Assembly: GCF_021172165.1 (NCBI RefSeq)
Contig: NZ_CP089096.1
Location: forward strand, 1,922,001-1,986,000
Source: Flavobacterium channae
GTDB lineage: Bacteria > Bacteroidota > Bacteroidia > Flavobacteriales > Flavobacteriaceae
DNA length: 64,000 bases
Direction: 5' to 3'
Under the pieces are notes generated by a model that made no database searches, was not told where the DNA came from, and was given only the letters and a program-made list of their open reading frames with translations. A program made the position numbers and the translations under genes. Position 1 is the first letter of the stretch, and every line of letters starts with the position of its first letter. Below, one piece after another: positions 45,349-54,289 of the stretch.

Positions 45349-46194
45349 ATGTCTAACACGCAACAACTACAGGATTTTACAACACAAGTTCGAAGAGACA
45401 TTCTTCGTATGGTTCATGCCGTAAATTCAGGTCACCCAGGAGGTTCTTTGGGATGTGCTGAATTTTTGGTTACACTTTACCAAGACGTTATGAAACGCAA
45501 AGAAGGTTTTGATATGAACGGAATTGGTGAAGATGTATTCTTCTTATCAAACGGACATATTTCTCCCGTTTTCTACAGTGTTTTAGCAAGAAGTGGCTAT
45601 TTCCCAGTTTCTGAATTAGCAACATTTAGAAAACTTAATTCAAGATTACAAGGACACCCTACCACTCACGAAGGTTTACCTGGAGTAAGAATGGCATCTG
45701 GTTCATTGGGACAAGGAATGTCGGTAGCAATTGGAGCTGCACAAGCTAAAAAGTTGAACAACGACAACAATTTAGTGTATGCACTTTTAGGTGATGGTGA
45801 ATTACAAGAAGGTCAAAACTGGGAAGCTATTATGTATGCTTCTGCAAAAAAAGTAGATAACTTAATTGCAACAATCGATTTAAACGGTAAACAAATTGAC
45901 GGAACAACAGACGAAGTTTTGGCAATGGGTAGCGTAAAAGCTAAATTTGAAGCATTTGATTGGATTGTTTTAGAAATTAAAGAAGGTAACAACATTGACG
46001 CTATCAAAGCTGGTTTAGCTGAGGCAAAATCAAAATTGGGTAACGGAAAACCAGTTTGTATTTTATTGCATACAGAAATGGGTAACGGTGTAGATTATAT
46101 GATGCACACACACGCTTGGCATGGTAAAGCGCCAAATGATGAGCAACTAGCAAAAGCGTTAGAACAAAATGTTGAAACTTTAGGAGATTATTAA
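45349..46194 (+). CDS. Transketolase N-terminal subunit
   Basis: The 281-residue protein covers the TPP-pyrophosphate-binding half of transketolase: 'SGHPGGSLGCAEFLVTLY', 'SNGHISPVFYSVLARSGYF', 'GSLGQGMSVAIGAAQAKKL', and the TPP motif 'LLGDGELQEGQNWEAIMYAS' with a later Asn. It transfers two-carbon units in the pentose phosphate pathway together with the C-terminal subunit encoded 84 nt downstream. Transketolase in two chains is common in many bacteria and archaea, so this is not a broken gene. Confidence 0.94.
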   Translation: MSNTQQLQDFTTQVRRDILRMVHAVNSGHPGGSLGCAEFLVTLYQDVMKRKEGFDMNGIGEDVFFLSNGHISPVFYSVLARSGYFPVSELATFRKLNSRLQGHPTTHEGLPGVRMASGSLGQGMSVAIGAAQAKKLNNDNNLVYALLGDGELQEGQNWEAIMYASAKKVDNLIATIDLNGKQIDGTTDEVLAMGSVKAKFEAFDWIVLEIKEGNNIDAIKAGLAEAKSKLGNGKPVCILLHTEMGNGVDYMMHTHAWHGKAPNDEQLAKALEQNVETLGDY

Positions 46195-46278
46195 TAGCAG
46201 TAAGCAATATGCCATAAGCAATACGCAATTATGTAATTCGCTTAAAGCATACTGCATAAAGCATATAGCGACAAACAA
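46195..46278. repeat. Word-array hairpin between transketolase genes
   Basis: The words AGCAGTAAGCAATATG, CATAAGCAATACGC and TAAAGCATACTGCATAAAGC repeat with small changes. The right half is partly complementary to the left (ATATGC, GCAATTATG / TAATTCGC). It fills the entire spacer between the two subunit genes. Confidence 0.65.
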
Positions 46279-47232
46279 ATGAAAAAATATATAAACACAG
46301 GAAGCAAAGATACTCGTTCGGGATTTGGAGCTGGAATGACTGAATTAGGTCAAAAAAACGAAAATGTAGTTGCACTTTGTGCTGATTTAATTGGATCGTT
46401 AAAATTTGATGATTTCAAAAAGAATCACCCAGAGCGTTTTTTCCAAATTGGAATTGCTGAAGCAAACATGATTGGAATTGCAGCTGGATTAACAATTGGG
46501 GGTAAAATTCCTTTCACAGGAACATTTGCTAACTTTTCTACAGGAAGAGTTTACGATCAAATTCGTCAATCGGTAGCATATTCAGATAAAAATGTAAAAA
46601 TTTGTGCTTCTCACGCTGGATTAACATTAGGAGAAGACGGAGCTACTCACCAAATCTTAGAAGACATAGGTTTGATGAAAATGTTACCTGGAATGACCGT
46701 TATCAACACTTGTGATTACAACCAAACAAAAGCAGCTACAATTGCTTTAGCAGATCACCACGGACCTGCTTACTTACGTTTTGGTCGTCCCGTAGTGCCT
46801 AACTTTATGCCTGCAGATGAGCCTTTCGTAATTGGAAAAGCGATTATGTTAAACGAAGGAACAGATGTAACTATTATTGCAACTGGACACTTGGTTTGGG
46901 AAGCTTTAGTAGCGGCAGAAGTATTAGAAGCAAAAGGAATTTCAGCTGAAGTAATCAACATTCACACGATTAAACCGTTAGACGAAGAAGCGATTTTAAA
47001 ATCGGTTAAGAAAACAGGTTGCGTAGTTACAGCAGAAGAACATAACATTATTGGAGGTTTAGGAGAAAGTGTTTCTAGAACATTAATTCAAAACCACCTA
47101 GTACCACAAGAATTTGTGGCAGTAAACGACAGTTTTGGAGAAAGTGGAACACCAGACCAATTAATGGAAAAATACAAATTAAACAATCAAGCGATTGTTG
47201 AAGCAGTAGAAAAAGTAATGAAAAGAAAATAA
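46279..47232 (+). CDS. Transketolase C-terminal subunit
   Basis: The 317-residue protein has the pyrimidine-binding domain ('GFGAGMTELGQKNENVVALC', with catalytic Glu in 'QIGIAEANMIGIAAG') and the C-terminal transketolase domain ('VTIIATGHLVWEALVAAEVL', 'VVTAEEHNIIGGLGESVSRT'). It pairs with the upstream N-terminal subunit. The stop is followed by a terminator. Confidence 0.94.
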   Translation: MKKYINTGSKDTRSGFGAGMTELGQKNENVVALCADLIGSLKFDDFKKNHPERFFQIGIAEANMIGIAAGLTIGGKIPFTGTFANFSTGRVYDQIRQSVAYSDKNVKICASHAGLTLGEDGATHQILEDIGLMKMLPGMTVINTCDYNQTKAATIALADHHGPAYLRFGRPVVPNFMPADEPFVIGKAIMLNEGTDVTIIATGHLVWEALVAAEVLEAKGISAEVINIHTIKPLDEEAILKSVKKTGCVVTAEEHNIIGGLGESVSRTLIQNHLVPQEFVAVNDSFGESGTPDQLMEKYKLNNQAIVEAVEKVMKRK

Positions 47233-47256
47233 TTTGATTTTCTAATTGATATTAAG

Positions 47257-47285
47257 AATCCTCAAGCAATTGGGGATTTTTTTTT
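47257..47285 (+). terminator. Transketolase operon terminator
   Basis: AATCCTCAA and TTGGGGATT pair (one U-G) around a short loop, followed by a run of T. Confidence 0.8.
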
Positions 47286-47308
47286 GAAGTAAGTTGCAAC
47301 TTTTTTTT

Positions 47309-47366
47309 TATATTTGAAAAACGCAACTCAGTAGCGCTTAACTAACAAAATTAGGATTGATAAGCG
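47309..47366 (+). promoter_or_regulatory. Promoter and hairpin leader ahead of the lipoprotein gene
   Basis: TATATTTG (47309-47316) is an exact -7 match. About 20 nt later a two-part hairpin appears: CGCTTA (47335-47340) pairs with TAAGCG (47361-47366), and inside it CTAA (47342-47345) pairs with TTAG (47351-47354). The leader to the ATG at 47414 is about 90 nt. Confidence 0.5.
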
Positions 47367-47413
47367 AATGTTTGTAGCGTATATACAAATCACAAAATTT
47401 CAAACTAAAATTC

Positions 47414-47797
47414 ATGAAAAATTTATTAAAAAAAGCAGTCTTAATTCTAATTTTAATTATTAATTTTTCGTGTTTAAATAATGATGATTCATCTTCTAAT
47501 ATTAACAGTAATTTCGTTGGTAATTGGAGTGGAACATTTAATGGTGATGATACGGGCACATGGGATGTGAATGTGTCTTCAAATGGAACTGTCAGTGGAA
47601 CTGCTTATTCAATAACTTTTTCAGATAACTATCAAATTCAAGGAAGTGTTAATAACAATGGAGAATTAACAGCTACAATTGGCACTTCTGATGTTGGTGG
47701 TGAATTTATTGGACAACTTAATGGAAATAACGCTAACGGAATTTGGAACAATTCTGAAGCTGAAATGAATGGCAATTGGATTGGAACTAAAAATTAA
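47414..47797 (+). CDS. Small putative lipoprotein
   Basis: The 127-residue protein begins with a lipoprotein signal ('LLKKAVLILILIINFSCLNN', lipidated Cys20), a Ser/Asn/Asp-rich linker, and a beta domain with repeated short strands ('FVGNWSGTFNGDDTGTWDVN', 'GGEFIGQLNGNNANGIWNNS', 'GNWIGTKN'). The GxWxGT pattern at start and end suggests a closed small barrel, lipocalin-like in appearance. The function is unknown. It is the first of three small genes in an accessory stretch. Confidence 0.75.
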   Translation: MKNLLKKAVLILILIINFSCLNNDDSSSNINSNFVGNWSGTFNGDDTGTWDVNVSSNGTVSGTAYSITFSDNYQIQGSVNNNGELTATIGTSDVGGEFIGQLNGNNANGIWNNSEAEMNGNWIGTKN

Positions 47798-47894
47798 AAA
47801 AAATTAGATAACAAAAGTTATAAGTAATGTTTTTTTTATTACTATTTTAAAAATTCTCCGAATCTTATAAAATAAGTTTGTTTTTCTTAGGGTT

Positions 47895-47944
47895 TGGGCT
47901 GGTTTACGCCACTGAAATCAAACAGTGAAACGTTGTATAAAACC
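47895..47944. repeat. Interrupted hairpin spacer ahead of gene 47956
   Basis: Nested arms pair in order: GGTTT (47901-47905) with AAACC (47940-47944), ACG (47906-47908) with CGT (47931-47933), and CACTG (47910-47914) with CAGTG (47923-47927). An interrupted hairpin of this form recalls integron attC sites, but no consensus core was proven. Confidence 0.45.
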
Positions 47945-47955
47945 ATAAACCTACA

Positions 47956-48498
47956 ATGAAAATAAAAATCTTAATCTTTTTAAACTTGACAATTTGTAGC
48001 TACTTTTCTTTTGAACAAAATTTGAAAAATAATATTGAGTTTGGAATTTTGGGAAACTTGGGATTTGCAAATGTAGGATATACTAGATCTGTAATTTCAA
48101 CTAGTAATTTTTCAATAAATCTAGGACCTAAAATAGGATATGTTCCTGGCTCAAATGATGATAAAAATACTAATCAGACAAACAACTCGTCTGTCCCTAG
48201 TTTCATGCATTTAAACTTAATCTCTGAAGGTTTATGGAAATTTTCACCCTCGAATAATATTGGAGTTGGAATTAGCTATTCTAAAATTCTAGTGGTTTCA
48301 GATAAACATGATGTTCGACCAAAATCAAATTATGATAGAATATTGGGAGAAATAAGTTACGCTCATATACTTGGTTGGAGTAATTCAGAAAAAAGTACAA
48401 CATGGATTAAAATTTATTTTACGCCTATTATTTATGACAACGAAGCTAATGATATACAAAATATTCCAATCCGTTTATCATTTATATATAACCTCTGA
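47956..48498 (+). CDS. Predicted secreted beta-barrel-like protein
   Basis: The 180-residue protein starts 'MKIKILIFLNLTICSYFSFE', a plausible signal sequence. Alternating hydrophobic strands follow ('IEFGILGNLGFANVGYTRSV', 'FSINLGPKIGYVPGS', 'WIKIYFTPIIYDNEA'), and it ends with strand 'IPIRLSFIYNL'. The aromatic C-terminal strand suits an outer-membrane barrel, though the length is small. The family is not recognised. It lies between two hairpin spacers. Confidence 0.6.
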   Translation: MKIKILIFLNLTICSYFSFEQNLKNNIEFGILGNLGFANVGYTRSVISTSNFSINLGPKIGYVPGSNDDKNTNQTNNSSVPSFMHLNLISEGLWKFSPSNNIGVGISYSKILVVSDKHDVRPKSNYDRILGEISYAHILGWSNSEKSTTWIKIYFTPIIYDNEANDIQNIPIRLSFIYNL

Positions 48499-48560
48499 TA
48501 ATGGCTTCACAAAACAGCGGTTTGCTTCAATGGCTACTTCATTATTTTCATACAAAAAAA
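48499..48560. repeat. Structured spacer after gene 47956 (TGGCTTCA / TTGCTTCAATGGC words)
   Basis: TAATGGCTTCAC at 48499 and TTGCTTCAATGGC near 48521 share the word GCTTCA. The outer TAATG (48499-48503) and CATTA (48540-48544) are complementary, and AAACAGCGGTTT in the centre is nearly self-complementary. The rest, up to 48728, holds no gene. Confidence 0.4.
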
Positions 48561-48728
48561 CAATTTATAATAAGACAACCTTTTAAATGGTAATAATTCA
48601 TGATTACTTGTATTAATTAATAATAGGCTAAATTGAAAACGTATTTTATTTCAAAGGTTTTTATATTTTAAAAAAAATATATTATCATTGTATTCAACTA
48701 AACTATTATTTAACCAAGCTCCATAAAT

Positions 48729-49271
48729 ATGAAAAAAATCCTTTTATTATTAGTATTGACTTCGTTCACCATGAATGCCCAAGAAAAATTTGAATTTCCA
48801 TTGAATGAAAACGGGCAGATTATTTTCACGGAAGTTGTATCTGCGGATGGAAAAACAAAAGACGACTTGTTTAGTAACTCCAAAATGTTCTTTGTAAATA
48901 TTTATAAAGAAACACAGGATAAGATTAAACAGGACAAGGAAGCTCTATCGGTTAGTGATACCCAATATTCTTTCATGACAATTAAGGCAAACGGAAGCGA
49001 GACAAAAGTAAAATTATTTTATACTATTTCTATTATGTCAAAAGATGGCAAATATAAATACGAAATAAAAAATATCTTTGTAAAGTCGAGTGCTGAAACA
49101 ACTGTAGAGAAAATGTTTGATAAATTGGCTTCGGAAAAAGCAGTAGATAATCCAAAATTAATGGAAACTCTTAAAGCATATTATGCAGAAATCAATTCTA
49201 CAATTGCAACCATTAAAAGCGACATTAAAAAAGAAATGGCTAAATCTAACGCATCAAAAAGCGATTGGTAG
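48729..49271 (+). CDS. Secreted DUF4468-like protein
   Basis: The 180-residue protein has a signal peptide ('MKKILLLLVLTSFTMNAQ'). Its body has 'FEFPLNENGQIIFTEVVSAD', a helix ('KDDLFSNSKMFFVNIYKETQ'), and strands 'VKLFYTISIMSKDGKYKYEI' with 'KNIFVKSS', matching the DUF4468 pattern (TBP-like fold, from memory). It ends with a long helix. The function is unknown; such proteins are common in Bacteroidota envelopes. A terminator follows. Confidence 0.75.
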   Translation: MKKILLLLVLTSFTMNAQEKFEFPLNENGQIIFTEVVSADGKTKDDLFSNSKMFFVNIYKETQDKIKQDKEALSVSDTQYSFMTIKANGSETKVKLFYTISIMSKDGKYKYEIKNIFVKSSAETTVEKMFDKLASEKAVDNPKLMETLKAYYAEINSTIATIKSDIKKEMAKSNASKSDW

Positions 49272-49292
49272 TTTGCCACAATATTACTCTAA

Positions 49293-49323
49293 AAAAAGCC
49301 TCATTAATTTGAGGCTTTTTTTT
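49293..49323 (+). terminator. Terminator after the DUF4468 gene
   Basis: AAAAAGCCTCA and TGAGGCTTTTT pair around TTAATT, with a T-run. Confidence 0.88.
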
Positions 49324-49370
49324 ATAACAACAAGTTAAATTTTAACATAAACTGTAGAAAAACTACAACT

Positions 49371-49378
49371 TAGCTTTG
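49371..49378 (+). promoter_or_regulatory. -7 element for gene 49420
   Basis: TAGCTTTG matches exactly, about 42 nt before the ATG. Confidence 0.55.
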
Positions 49379-49419
49379 TACGAATTTTGCTATATTGCAA
49401 AGGAATTAACAAATAAAAA

Positions 49420-50514
49420 ATGGAAGAAAGTTTAAAAGCTTACGAAAAAACGATTAAAAAAAAACACAGTTTTGGTTGGTCACCAAAATTTGAAGAAGAA
49501 TTTAGAACTAATTTAAGCGAAAAGACTTTTATTCCAATTGCTGAGAAAACTATTGAAAAATTAGAATGGGATTTAGTTTATAAAGATCAAACAAATATTG
49601 AAGCTAGACGAAAAGAAAATAATTTTGGTTTTGATAAATGGACAGAATCAATTACAATTAACTTTAGTCACGGCAAAGTTAACGTTAAAAGTGAATCATT
49701 AGGAAATGAAATGTGGGATAATGGACGTAACTCAAAAAGAGTTAAATTATTTATTCATACTTTAAAAGAAATAGAAAAAAATTATGATAAAGAAGCTTTA
49801 GAAAAAATAGAAATAGAAGTTGATAAAAAAAATAATTGGGATGACTATATCATACCCGACAGCCTTCCTAATCCAACAAAAAATAAAAAACCTGACTTTA
49901 CTATTCCTGTCATAGGAGGACTAATTATTTCTATAATTATAAGTTTTATTATTGCTAAACTATCGACAAATGGATTTTATATAATTGGTCTTTTTGAATT
50001 TGTAGTTGCTTTTATAATTGGTTTTTCATTAAACCAAATGATTAAGTTATCAAATTTTACAGAATTTAAAAAGCTTCAATATTTGCTAATTGGAATGGTT
50101 ATATTAATTTATGTTCTAAATCAATATTTCCAATATGAAATAATTTTAAGAGAAAACAACTATGATAGAATTGGATTCTTTGAATTTATTAAGCTTAGAT
50201 TAGAACATGGCCTAACTATTAAAAAATTAAATACAGGTTGGATAGGTCTAGTAATTAGTTGGGTTTTACAATTTGTAATTACATATTATTTTGGGCTTTT
50301 AAAATTAATAACATCTATAACTGTTTATCAATTAGAAAGAATTCCAACTGAAGTTGTTGATTTTGCTTATTATCATTTAGTAAAAGATAAAACTGAAATT
50401 GAAGTTAGAAAAGAATTATCGTCAAAAGGTTGGTCTGAAAAACAATGTCAAGATGAAGTTTTTGAAGCTATTGGTGCAATTCATGATGCAACAGAATTAA
50501 ATAGAATGAAATAA
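49420..50514 (+). CDS. Hypothetical membrane protein
   Basis: The 364-residue protein has no signal peptide. A soluble N-terminal domain (1-160) has 'IAEKTIEKLEWDLVYKDQTN' and 'FGFDKWTESITINFSHGKVN'. Four to five membrane helices follow (e.g. 'IPVIGGLIISIIISFIIAKL', 'YLLIGMVILIYVLNQYF', 'WIGLVISWVLQFVITYYFGL'), then a C-terminal helical domain ('KTEIEVRKELSSKGWSEKQC'). The family is not recognised. It has its own promoter. Confidence 0.7.
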   Translation: MEESLKAYEKTIKKKHSFGWSPKFEEEFRTNLSEKTFIPIAEKTIEKLEWDLVYKDQTNIEARRKENNFGFDKWTESITINFSHGKVNVKSESLGNEMWDNGRNSKRVKLFIHTLKEIEKNYDKEALEKIEIEVDKKNNWDDYIIPDSLPNPTKNKKPDFTIPVIGGLIISIIISFIIAKLSTNGFYIIGLFEFVVAFIIGFSLNQMIKLSNFTEFKKLQYLLIGMVILIYVLNQYFQYEIILRENNYDRIGFFEFIKLRLEHGLTIKKLNTGWIGLVISWVLQFVITYYFGLLKLITSITVYQLERIPTEVVDFAYYHLVKDKTEIEVRKELSSKGWSEKQCQDEVFEAIGAIHDATELNRMK

Positions 50515-50580
50515 ATTATAATAACTAATACATGATTAAGGCAAAATAAAAACAGCTACTAACAATTAAAATCAACTCAA

Positions 50581-51933
50581 ATGAAAAAAATTCTACTCTC
50601 TTTTTTTACTTTTTTTTCTATTTACAATTACTCACAAGGTTGTGTTGACAAAGTTGTTTGCTCTGATGACACCATAACAATATTTCTTCTTGATGGAACT
50701 ACACTTACTTGGGGAAAAAATCAATACGGTCAGCTAGGCAACAATACAACTACACTACAAAGTTCACCAATTCCAACAATAAACGGAAGCGATTGGGCAG
50801 ACATCAATCATGCGCGTATGCACACAGTAGCGATTCATCAAAACGGAACTTTGTGGACTTGGGGAAACAATGCTGTTGGACAACTTGGCAACGGAACTAC
50901 AACAGATAGTTATGTTCCAGTGCAAGTTGGCACTGATTCTGATTGGTCTGTAATATCTCCAGGAAATCTACATACAGTTGCATTAAAATCAAATGGCACA
51001 CTTTGGGGTTGGGGAAATAACGGCGCTTACGAATTAAAAAATGGCGGTTCAAACGTTGTTACAAGTCCTGTTCAATTAAGTCCAGATACCGATTGGAATA
51101 AAATTTATGGTGGCTATTTCAAAACATTTGCTATCAAAAACAATGGAACTTTATGGGGAATAGGCAGAAACAATTCTGGAGATTTAGGAGTTGGTTCTAC
51201 CATCACTGTTTATAATATAACGCAAATTGGAACAGATTCTGATTGGCAGAAAATTTCGGCTGCTCGTGATCGATATACACTTGCATTAAAAACTAATGGA
51301 ACACTTTGGGCTTGGGGAAATAATGAAAATGGCCGTTTAGGAGATGGTACAACTATTAATAGAACTGGACCTGTTCAAATTGGAAACAGCACTTGGAAAG
51401 ATATTGCGGCTGGAAACTTTCATGCTATCGGAATAAAATCGGATGGAACACTTTGGCAATGGGGTTCTTATGGATGGATAAACGGTAGTATAATGATTCC
51501 AATAAGTCATGCACCAGTTCAAGTAGGAACTGATACCAATTGGAAATCAGTTTCAGCAGGTTATTCTAGTTCTTATGCTGTAAAAGAAGACAACACTTTA
51601 TATGCTTGGGGTTATAGTGGCGGTTATTTAGGAGATGGAACTGCTACTTCTTATGCAAATCCAATCTTATTCCCATGTAGTACATTAAGTGCAGAAAGCT
51701 TTGAGAATACTGCTATTTCTTTTTATCCAAATCCTGTTAAAGATGAATTGAATATTTTGAATTCAACCGAAATAGAAAAGTTTGAAATTTTTAATGTAAT
51801 TGGACAAAATGTAATGCAAGGTTCTATTCAAAATGATAAAATTAATCTAACCCAACTTTCTGAAGGAATGTATATCTGTCATTTCTATAAAAACAACGGA
51901 CAATCCATTACGCATAAATTTATAAAAGAGTAA
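50581..51933 (+). CDS. RCC1-repeat protein with T9SS type A sorting domain
   Basis: The 450-residue protein has a signal peptide ('MKKILLSFFTFFSIYNYSQG'). About seven RCC1-like blades follow ('TLTWGKNQYGQLGNNTTTLQ', 'TLWTWGNNAVGQLGNGTTTD', 'TLWAWGNNENGRLGDGTTIN'), which form a beta-propeller. The last ~75 residues ('SFYPNPVKDELNILNSTEIE' to 'SITHKFIKE') are a T9SS sorting domain, so it is surface-exported. The ligand is unknown. It ends at a bidirectional terminator. Confidence 0.92.
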   Translation: MKKILLSFFTFFSIYNYSQGCVDKVVCSDDTITIFLLDGTTLTWGKNQYGQLGNNTTTLQSSPIPTINGSDWADINHARMHTVAIHQNGTLWTWGNNAVGQLGNGTTTDSYVPVQVGTDSDWSVISPGNLHTVALKSNGTLWGWGNNGAYELKNGGSNVVTSPVQLSPDTDWNKIYGGYFKTFAIKNNGTLWGIGRNNSGDLGVGSTITVYNITQIGTDSDWQKISAARDRYTLALKTNGTLWAWGNNENGRLGDGTTINRTGPVQIGNSTWKDIAAGNFHAIGIKSDGTLWQWGSYGWINGSIMIPISHAPVQVGTDTNWKSVSAGYSSSYAVKEDNTLYAWGYSGGYLGDGTATSYANPILFPCSTLSAESFENTAISFYPNPVKDELNILNSTEIEKFEIFNVIGQNVMQGSIQNDKINLTQLSEGMYICHFYKNNGQSITHKFIKE

Positions 51934-51966
51934 CTAATAAATCTAATAGCTAATAACTTTTAAAAC

Positions 51967-51997
51967 AAAAAGCGCAACCGAAAAGTTGCGCTTTTAT
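51967..51997. terminator. Bidirectional terminator between RCC1 gene and menD
   Basis: AAAAAGCGCAAC and GTTGCGCTTTT pair around CGAAAA, flanked by A and T runs, between the convergent genes. Confidence 0.88.
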
Positions 51998-53650
51998 TTA
52001 TTTCAAACTTCTAAAAAACTCCAACAAAATACCATTGTTTTCTTTTTCAGGAGTAAAAATTTCTAAGATACTTGGCTTTTCGTTCTGACTAATAAATAAT
52101 TGATATTGTTTTGCAAGCGAAGTTTCATCATTTGCTTCAAAATAATCAAATCCGAACATTTTGGATAAATGCGAAGCATTCAATTGGTGTGACGTTTCAA
52201 AATAGGTATTGAACGTTTCGGTTTCTTGATGACCTGGTAAAATTCTAAAAATCCCACCACCACTATTGTTTAATAAAATGATTTTGAAGTTTTTTGGAAT
52301 ATAATTGTTCCACAAAGCGTTACTATCGTATAAAAAACTGATATCACCTGTAATTAACATTGTAGGCAAATCAGAAACTAATGCTGCTCCGATGGCAGTT
52401 GAAGTACTTCCATCAATACCACTTGTACCTCGATTGCAAAACACTTGTACACTTTTGTCTAAATCAAACAATTGCAAATAACGAATTGCCGAACTATTAC
52501 TAACTTGTAATTGGATATTCGCTGGAATATTTTTACAAATAAAATCGAATACTTTAAAATCAGAAAACAGAATTTGTTTCGAATAAGATTTATGTTTCAC
52601 TACTCTATCTTTCCAAATTTCCGCAATTTTCGATTTGTAGTTACTTTCAACAGAATTTACCTCAAGTAATTCCTTGAAAAAAGGATTGATTTCAACTTCA
52701 AAATGATTGGTTAACGCACCAAAAGTATCATAAGCACGTAATGTATCAACATGCCAATGATGAGCAGGTTTGTACTTTCTTAAAAACGCTTTAATACGTT
52801 TAGAAACTACCATTCCTCCAAAAGTTAAAAGAATTTCAGGTTGAAAAGCTTTAAAATCTTCATCTGAAAATGGTGTAATCAAAGTATCAATCTGATCTAT
52901 AAATGACGGATGATGCAAATTGGATGTTTTTTCCGTTAGCACCACCACACTTGGATCATTCGCTAAGATATCTAAATACTTTTGTTCAACCGAATTTGGA
53001 AACAACTCTCCTACCAAAACCAATTTTTTAGTGGCTTTTGTCCAAGATTCTTTTATACTAGTTTCTAATGAAAAAGGCTTTTCTACTTTATTGAAATTAT
53101 TAATTTCAGGTTGTACTTGTAATTCAGAAACTGTTTCATACAAAGGTTCTTCAAATGGTGCATTGATATGAACTGGTCCTTTTTTCGAAATAGCAACATG
53201 CAATGCTGTTTGAATGTGATTGTCGTTTTCAACAGAAACTTCTTCATTCAAGTTGGCATTATACAAACAATGATTCCCCAAAACATTTTCCTGACGAATC
53301 GTTTGTCCATCGCCAATATCAATCTTATTTTGTGGTCTGTCCGCAGAAATAACAACTAACGGAATTTGGCTATAAAAAGCTTCTGCCACCGCAGGATAAT
53401 AATTCAAAACCGCAGAACCCGAAGTACAAACAACAGCAACAGGTTTCTGAATTTGTTGGGCAATTCCCAAAGCAAAAAATGCAGCACAACGCTCGTCAGC
53501 AATACTGTAACATTTGAAAAACGGATTGTTAGTAAATCCAATTGTCAAAGGAGCATTGCGCGAACCTGGTGAAATTACGATATGTTGGACTCCTTTTTGT
53601 TGGCAAATTTCGATAATGCTTTGCGCTAAAGGAATTTTTGGATACATCAT
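51998..53650 (-). CDS. menD: 2-Succinyl-5-enolpyruvyl-6-hydroxy-3-cyclohexene-1-carboxylate synthase
   Basis: MenD is a thiamine-diphosphate enzyme of menaquinone biosynthesis that joins isochorismate and 2-oxoglutarate. The 550-residue protein has the N-terminal ThDP pyrimidine domain ('HIVISPGSRNAPLTIGFTNN', 'DERCAAFFALGIAQQIQKPV') and a C-terminal pyrophosphate domain ('NRGTSGIDGSTSTAIGAALV', 'LITGDISFLYDSNALWNNYI'). Two ATGs are adjacent (53650, 53647); the usual start is MYPKIPLAQ. It is monocistronic, with its own -7 box at 53671-53678. Confidence 0.96.
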   Translation of the reverse strand: MMYPKIPLAQSIIEICQQKGVQHIVISPGSRNAPLTIGFTNNPFFKCYSIADERCAAFFALGIAQQIQKPVAVVCTSGSAVLNYYPAVAEAFYSQIPLVVISADRPQNKIDIGDGQTIRQENVLGNHCLYNANLNEEVSVENDNHIQTALHVAISKKGPVHINAPFEEPLYETVSELQVQPEINNFNKVEKPFSLETSIKESWTKATKKLVLVGELFPNSVEQKYLDILANDPSVVVLTEKTSNLHHPSFIDQIDTLITPFSDEDFKAFQPEILLTFGGMVVSKRIKAFLRKYKPAHHWHVDTLRAYDTFGALTNHFEVEINPFFKELLEVNSVESNYKSKIAEIWKDRVVKHKSYSKQILFSDFKVFDFICKNIPANIQLQVSNSSAIRYLQLFDLDKSVQVFCNRGTSGIDGSTSTAIGAALVSDLPTMLITGDISFLYDSNALWNNYIPKNFKIILLNNSGGGIFRILPGHQETETFNTYFETSHQLNASHLSKMFGFDYFEANDETSLAKQYQLFISQNEKPSILEIFTPEKENNGILLEFFRSLK

Positions 53651-53670
53651 TTTTAAAAATAACTGAGCTA

Positions 53671-53678
53671 CAAAGTTA
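53671..53678 (-). promoter_or_regulatory. menD -7 promoter element
   Basis: The minus strand reads TAACTTTG, an exact match, 20 nt before the start at 53650. Confidence 0.65.
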
Positions 53679-53727
53679 CGAAGTTGAAAAGGTTTTTAGT
53701 ACTTTTACTACGTAATTTCTTTACGAA

Positions 53728-54222
53728 ATGGATATAAAAATTAGAGACTACCAAATACAAGATTGCCCTGCAATTTTAGACATCATCAACGAAGCAATTT
53801 TAAACTCAACTGCTTTGTACGATTACAATGTTCGAACATTAAACACACAAAAAGCTATATTTGAAGAAAAACTTCATAAAGGATTTCCTGTAATTGTAGC
53901 CGAATTAGATAATGAAATAGTAGGTTTTGGTTACTATAGTGAATTTCGCTTTAGAGAAGCGTATAAATTCACTGTTGAGCATTCAGTTTATGCAAATAAA
54001 AACTGCATTGGTAAAGGAATTGGAAAATTATTACTCACCGAATTAATTGAAAGAGCCAAAAAACAAAATTTGCATACCATGATTGGTGTAATCGATTCAG
54101 AAAACACGAACAGCATCGATTTTCATAAGAAATTTGGTTTCGAGGAAGTTGGTTTTATTAAAGAATCAGGCTTTAAGTTTAACCGATGGTTGCATTCTGT
54201 TTTTATGCAAAAAATGCTTTAG
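53728..54222 (+). CDS. GNAT-family N-acetyltransferase
   Basis: The 164-residue protein has the acetyl-CoA-binding pattern 'NKNCIGKGIGKLLLTELIER' (about 91-110), 'VGFGYYSEFRFREAYKFTVE' and 'NSIDFHKKFGFEEVGFIKE', close to the phosphinothricin N-acetyltransferase subfamily. The true substrate is unknown; such enzymes may acetylate amino acid analogues or antibiotics. It is divergent from menD. Confidence 0.85.
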   Translation: MDIKIRDYQIQDCPAILDIINEAILNSTALYDYNVRTLNTQKAIFEEKLHKGFPVIVAELDNEIVGFGYYSEFRFREAYKFTVEHSVYANKNCIGKGIGKLLLTELIERAKKQNLHTMIGVIDSENTNSIDFHKKFGFEEVGFIKESGFKFNRWLHSVFMQKML

Positions 54223-54289
54223 AATTAGTCGCAGTTCTCAGTCGCAGTCAACAAATTCTGCAAACTGAGACTGAAAACTGAAAACTAAA
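54223..54289. repeat. Word-array hairpin (CAGT/ACTG words) between GNAT gene and gpx
   Basis: Left half AGTCGCAGTTCTCAGTCGCA; right half AACTGAGACTGAAAACTGAA. The right half read in reverse complement resembles the left, so it can fold into an imperfect hairpin. It shares GAGACTGAAAACT with the array after infC. Confidence 0.7.

Noticed and set aside
45349..47232. Transketolase broken into two pieces by mutation
   Set aside because: Each half has proper start, stop and complete domains; two-chain transketolase is common in bacteria.
47414..49271. A clear integron
   Set aside because: No integrase and no proven attC core; kept only as a low-confidence finding.
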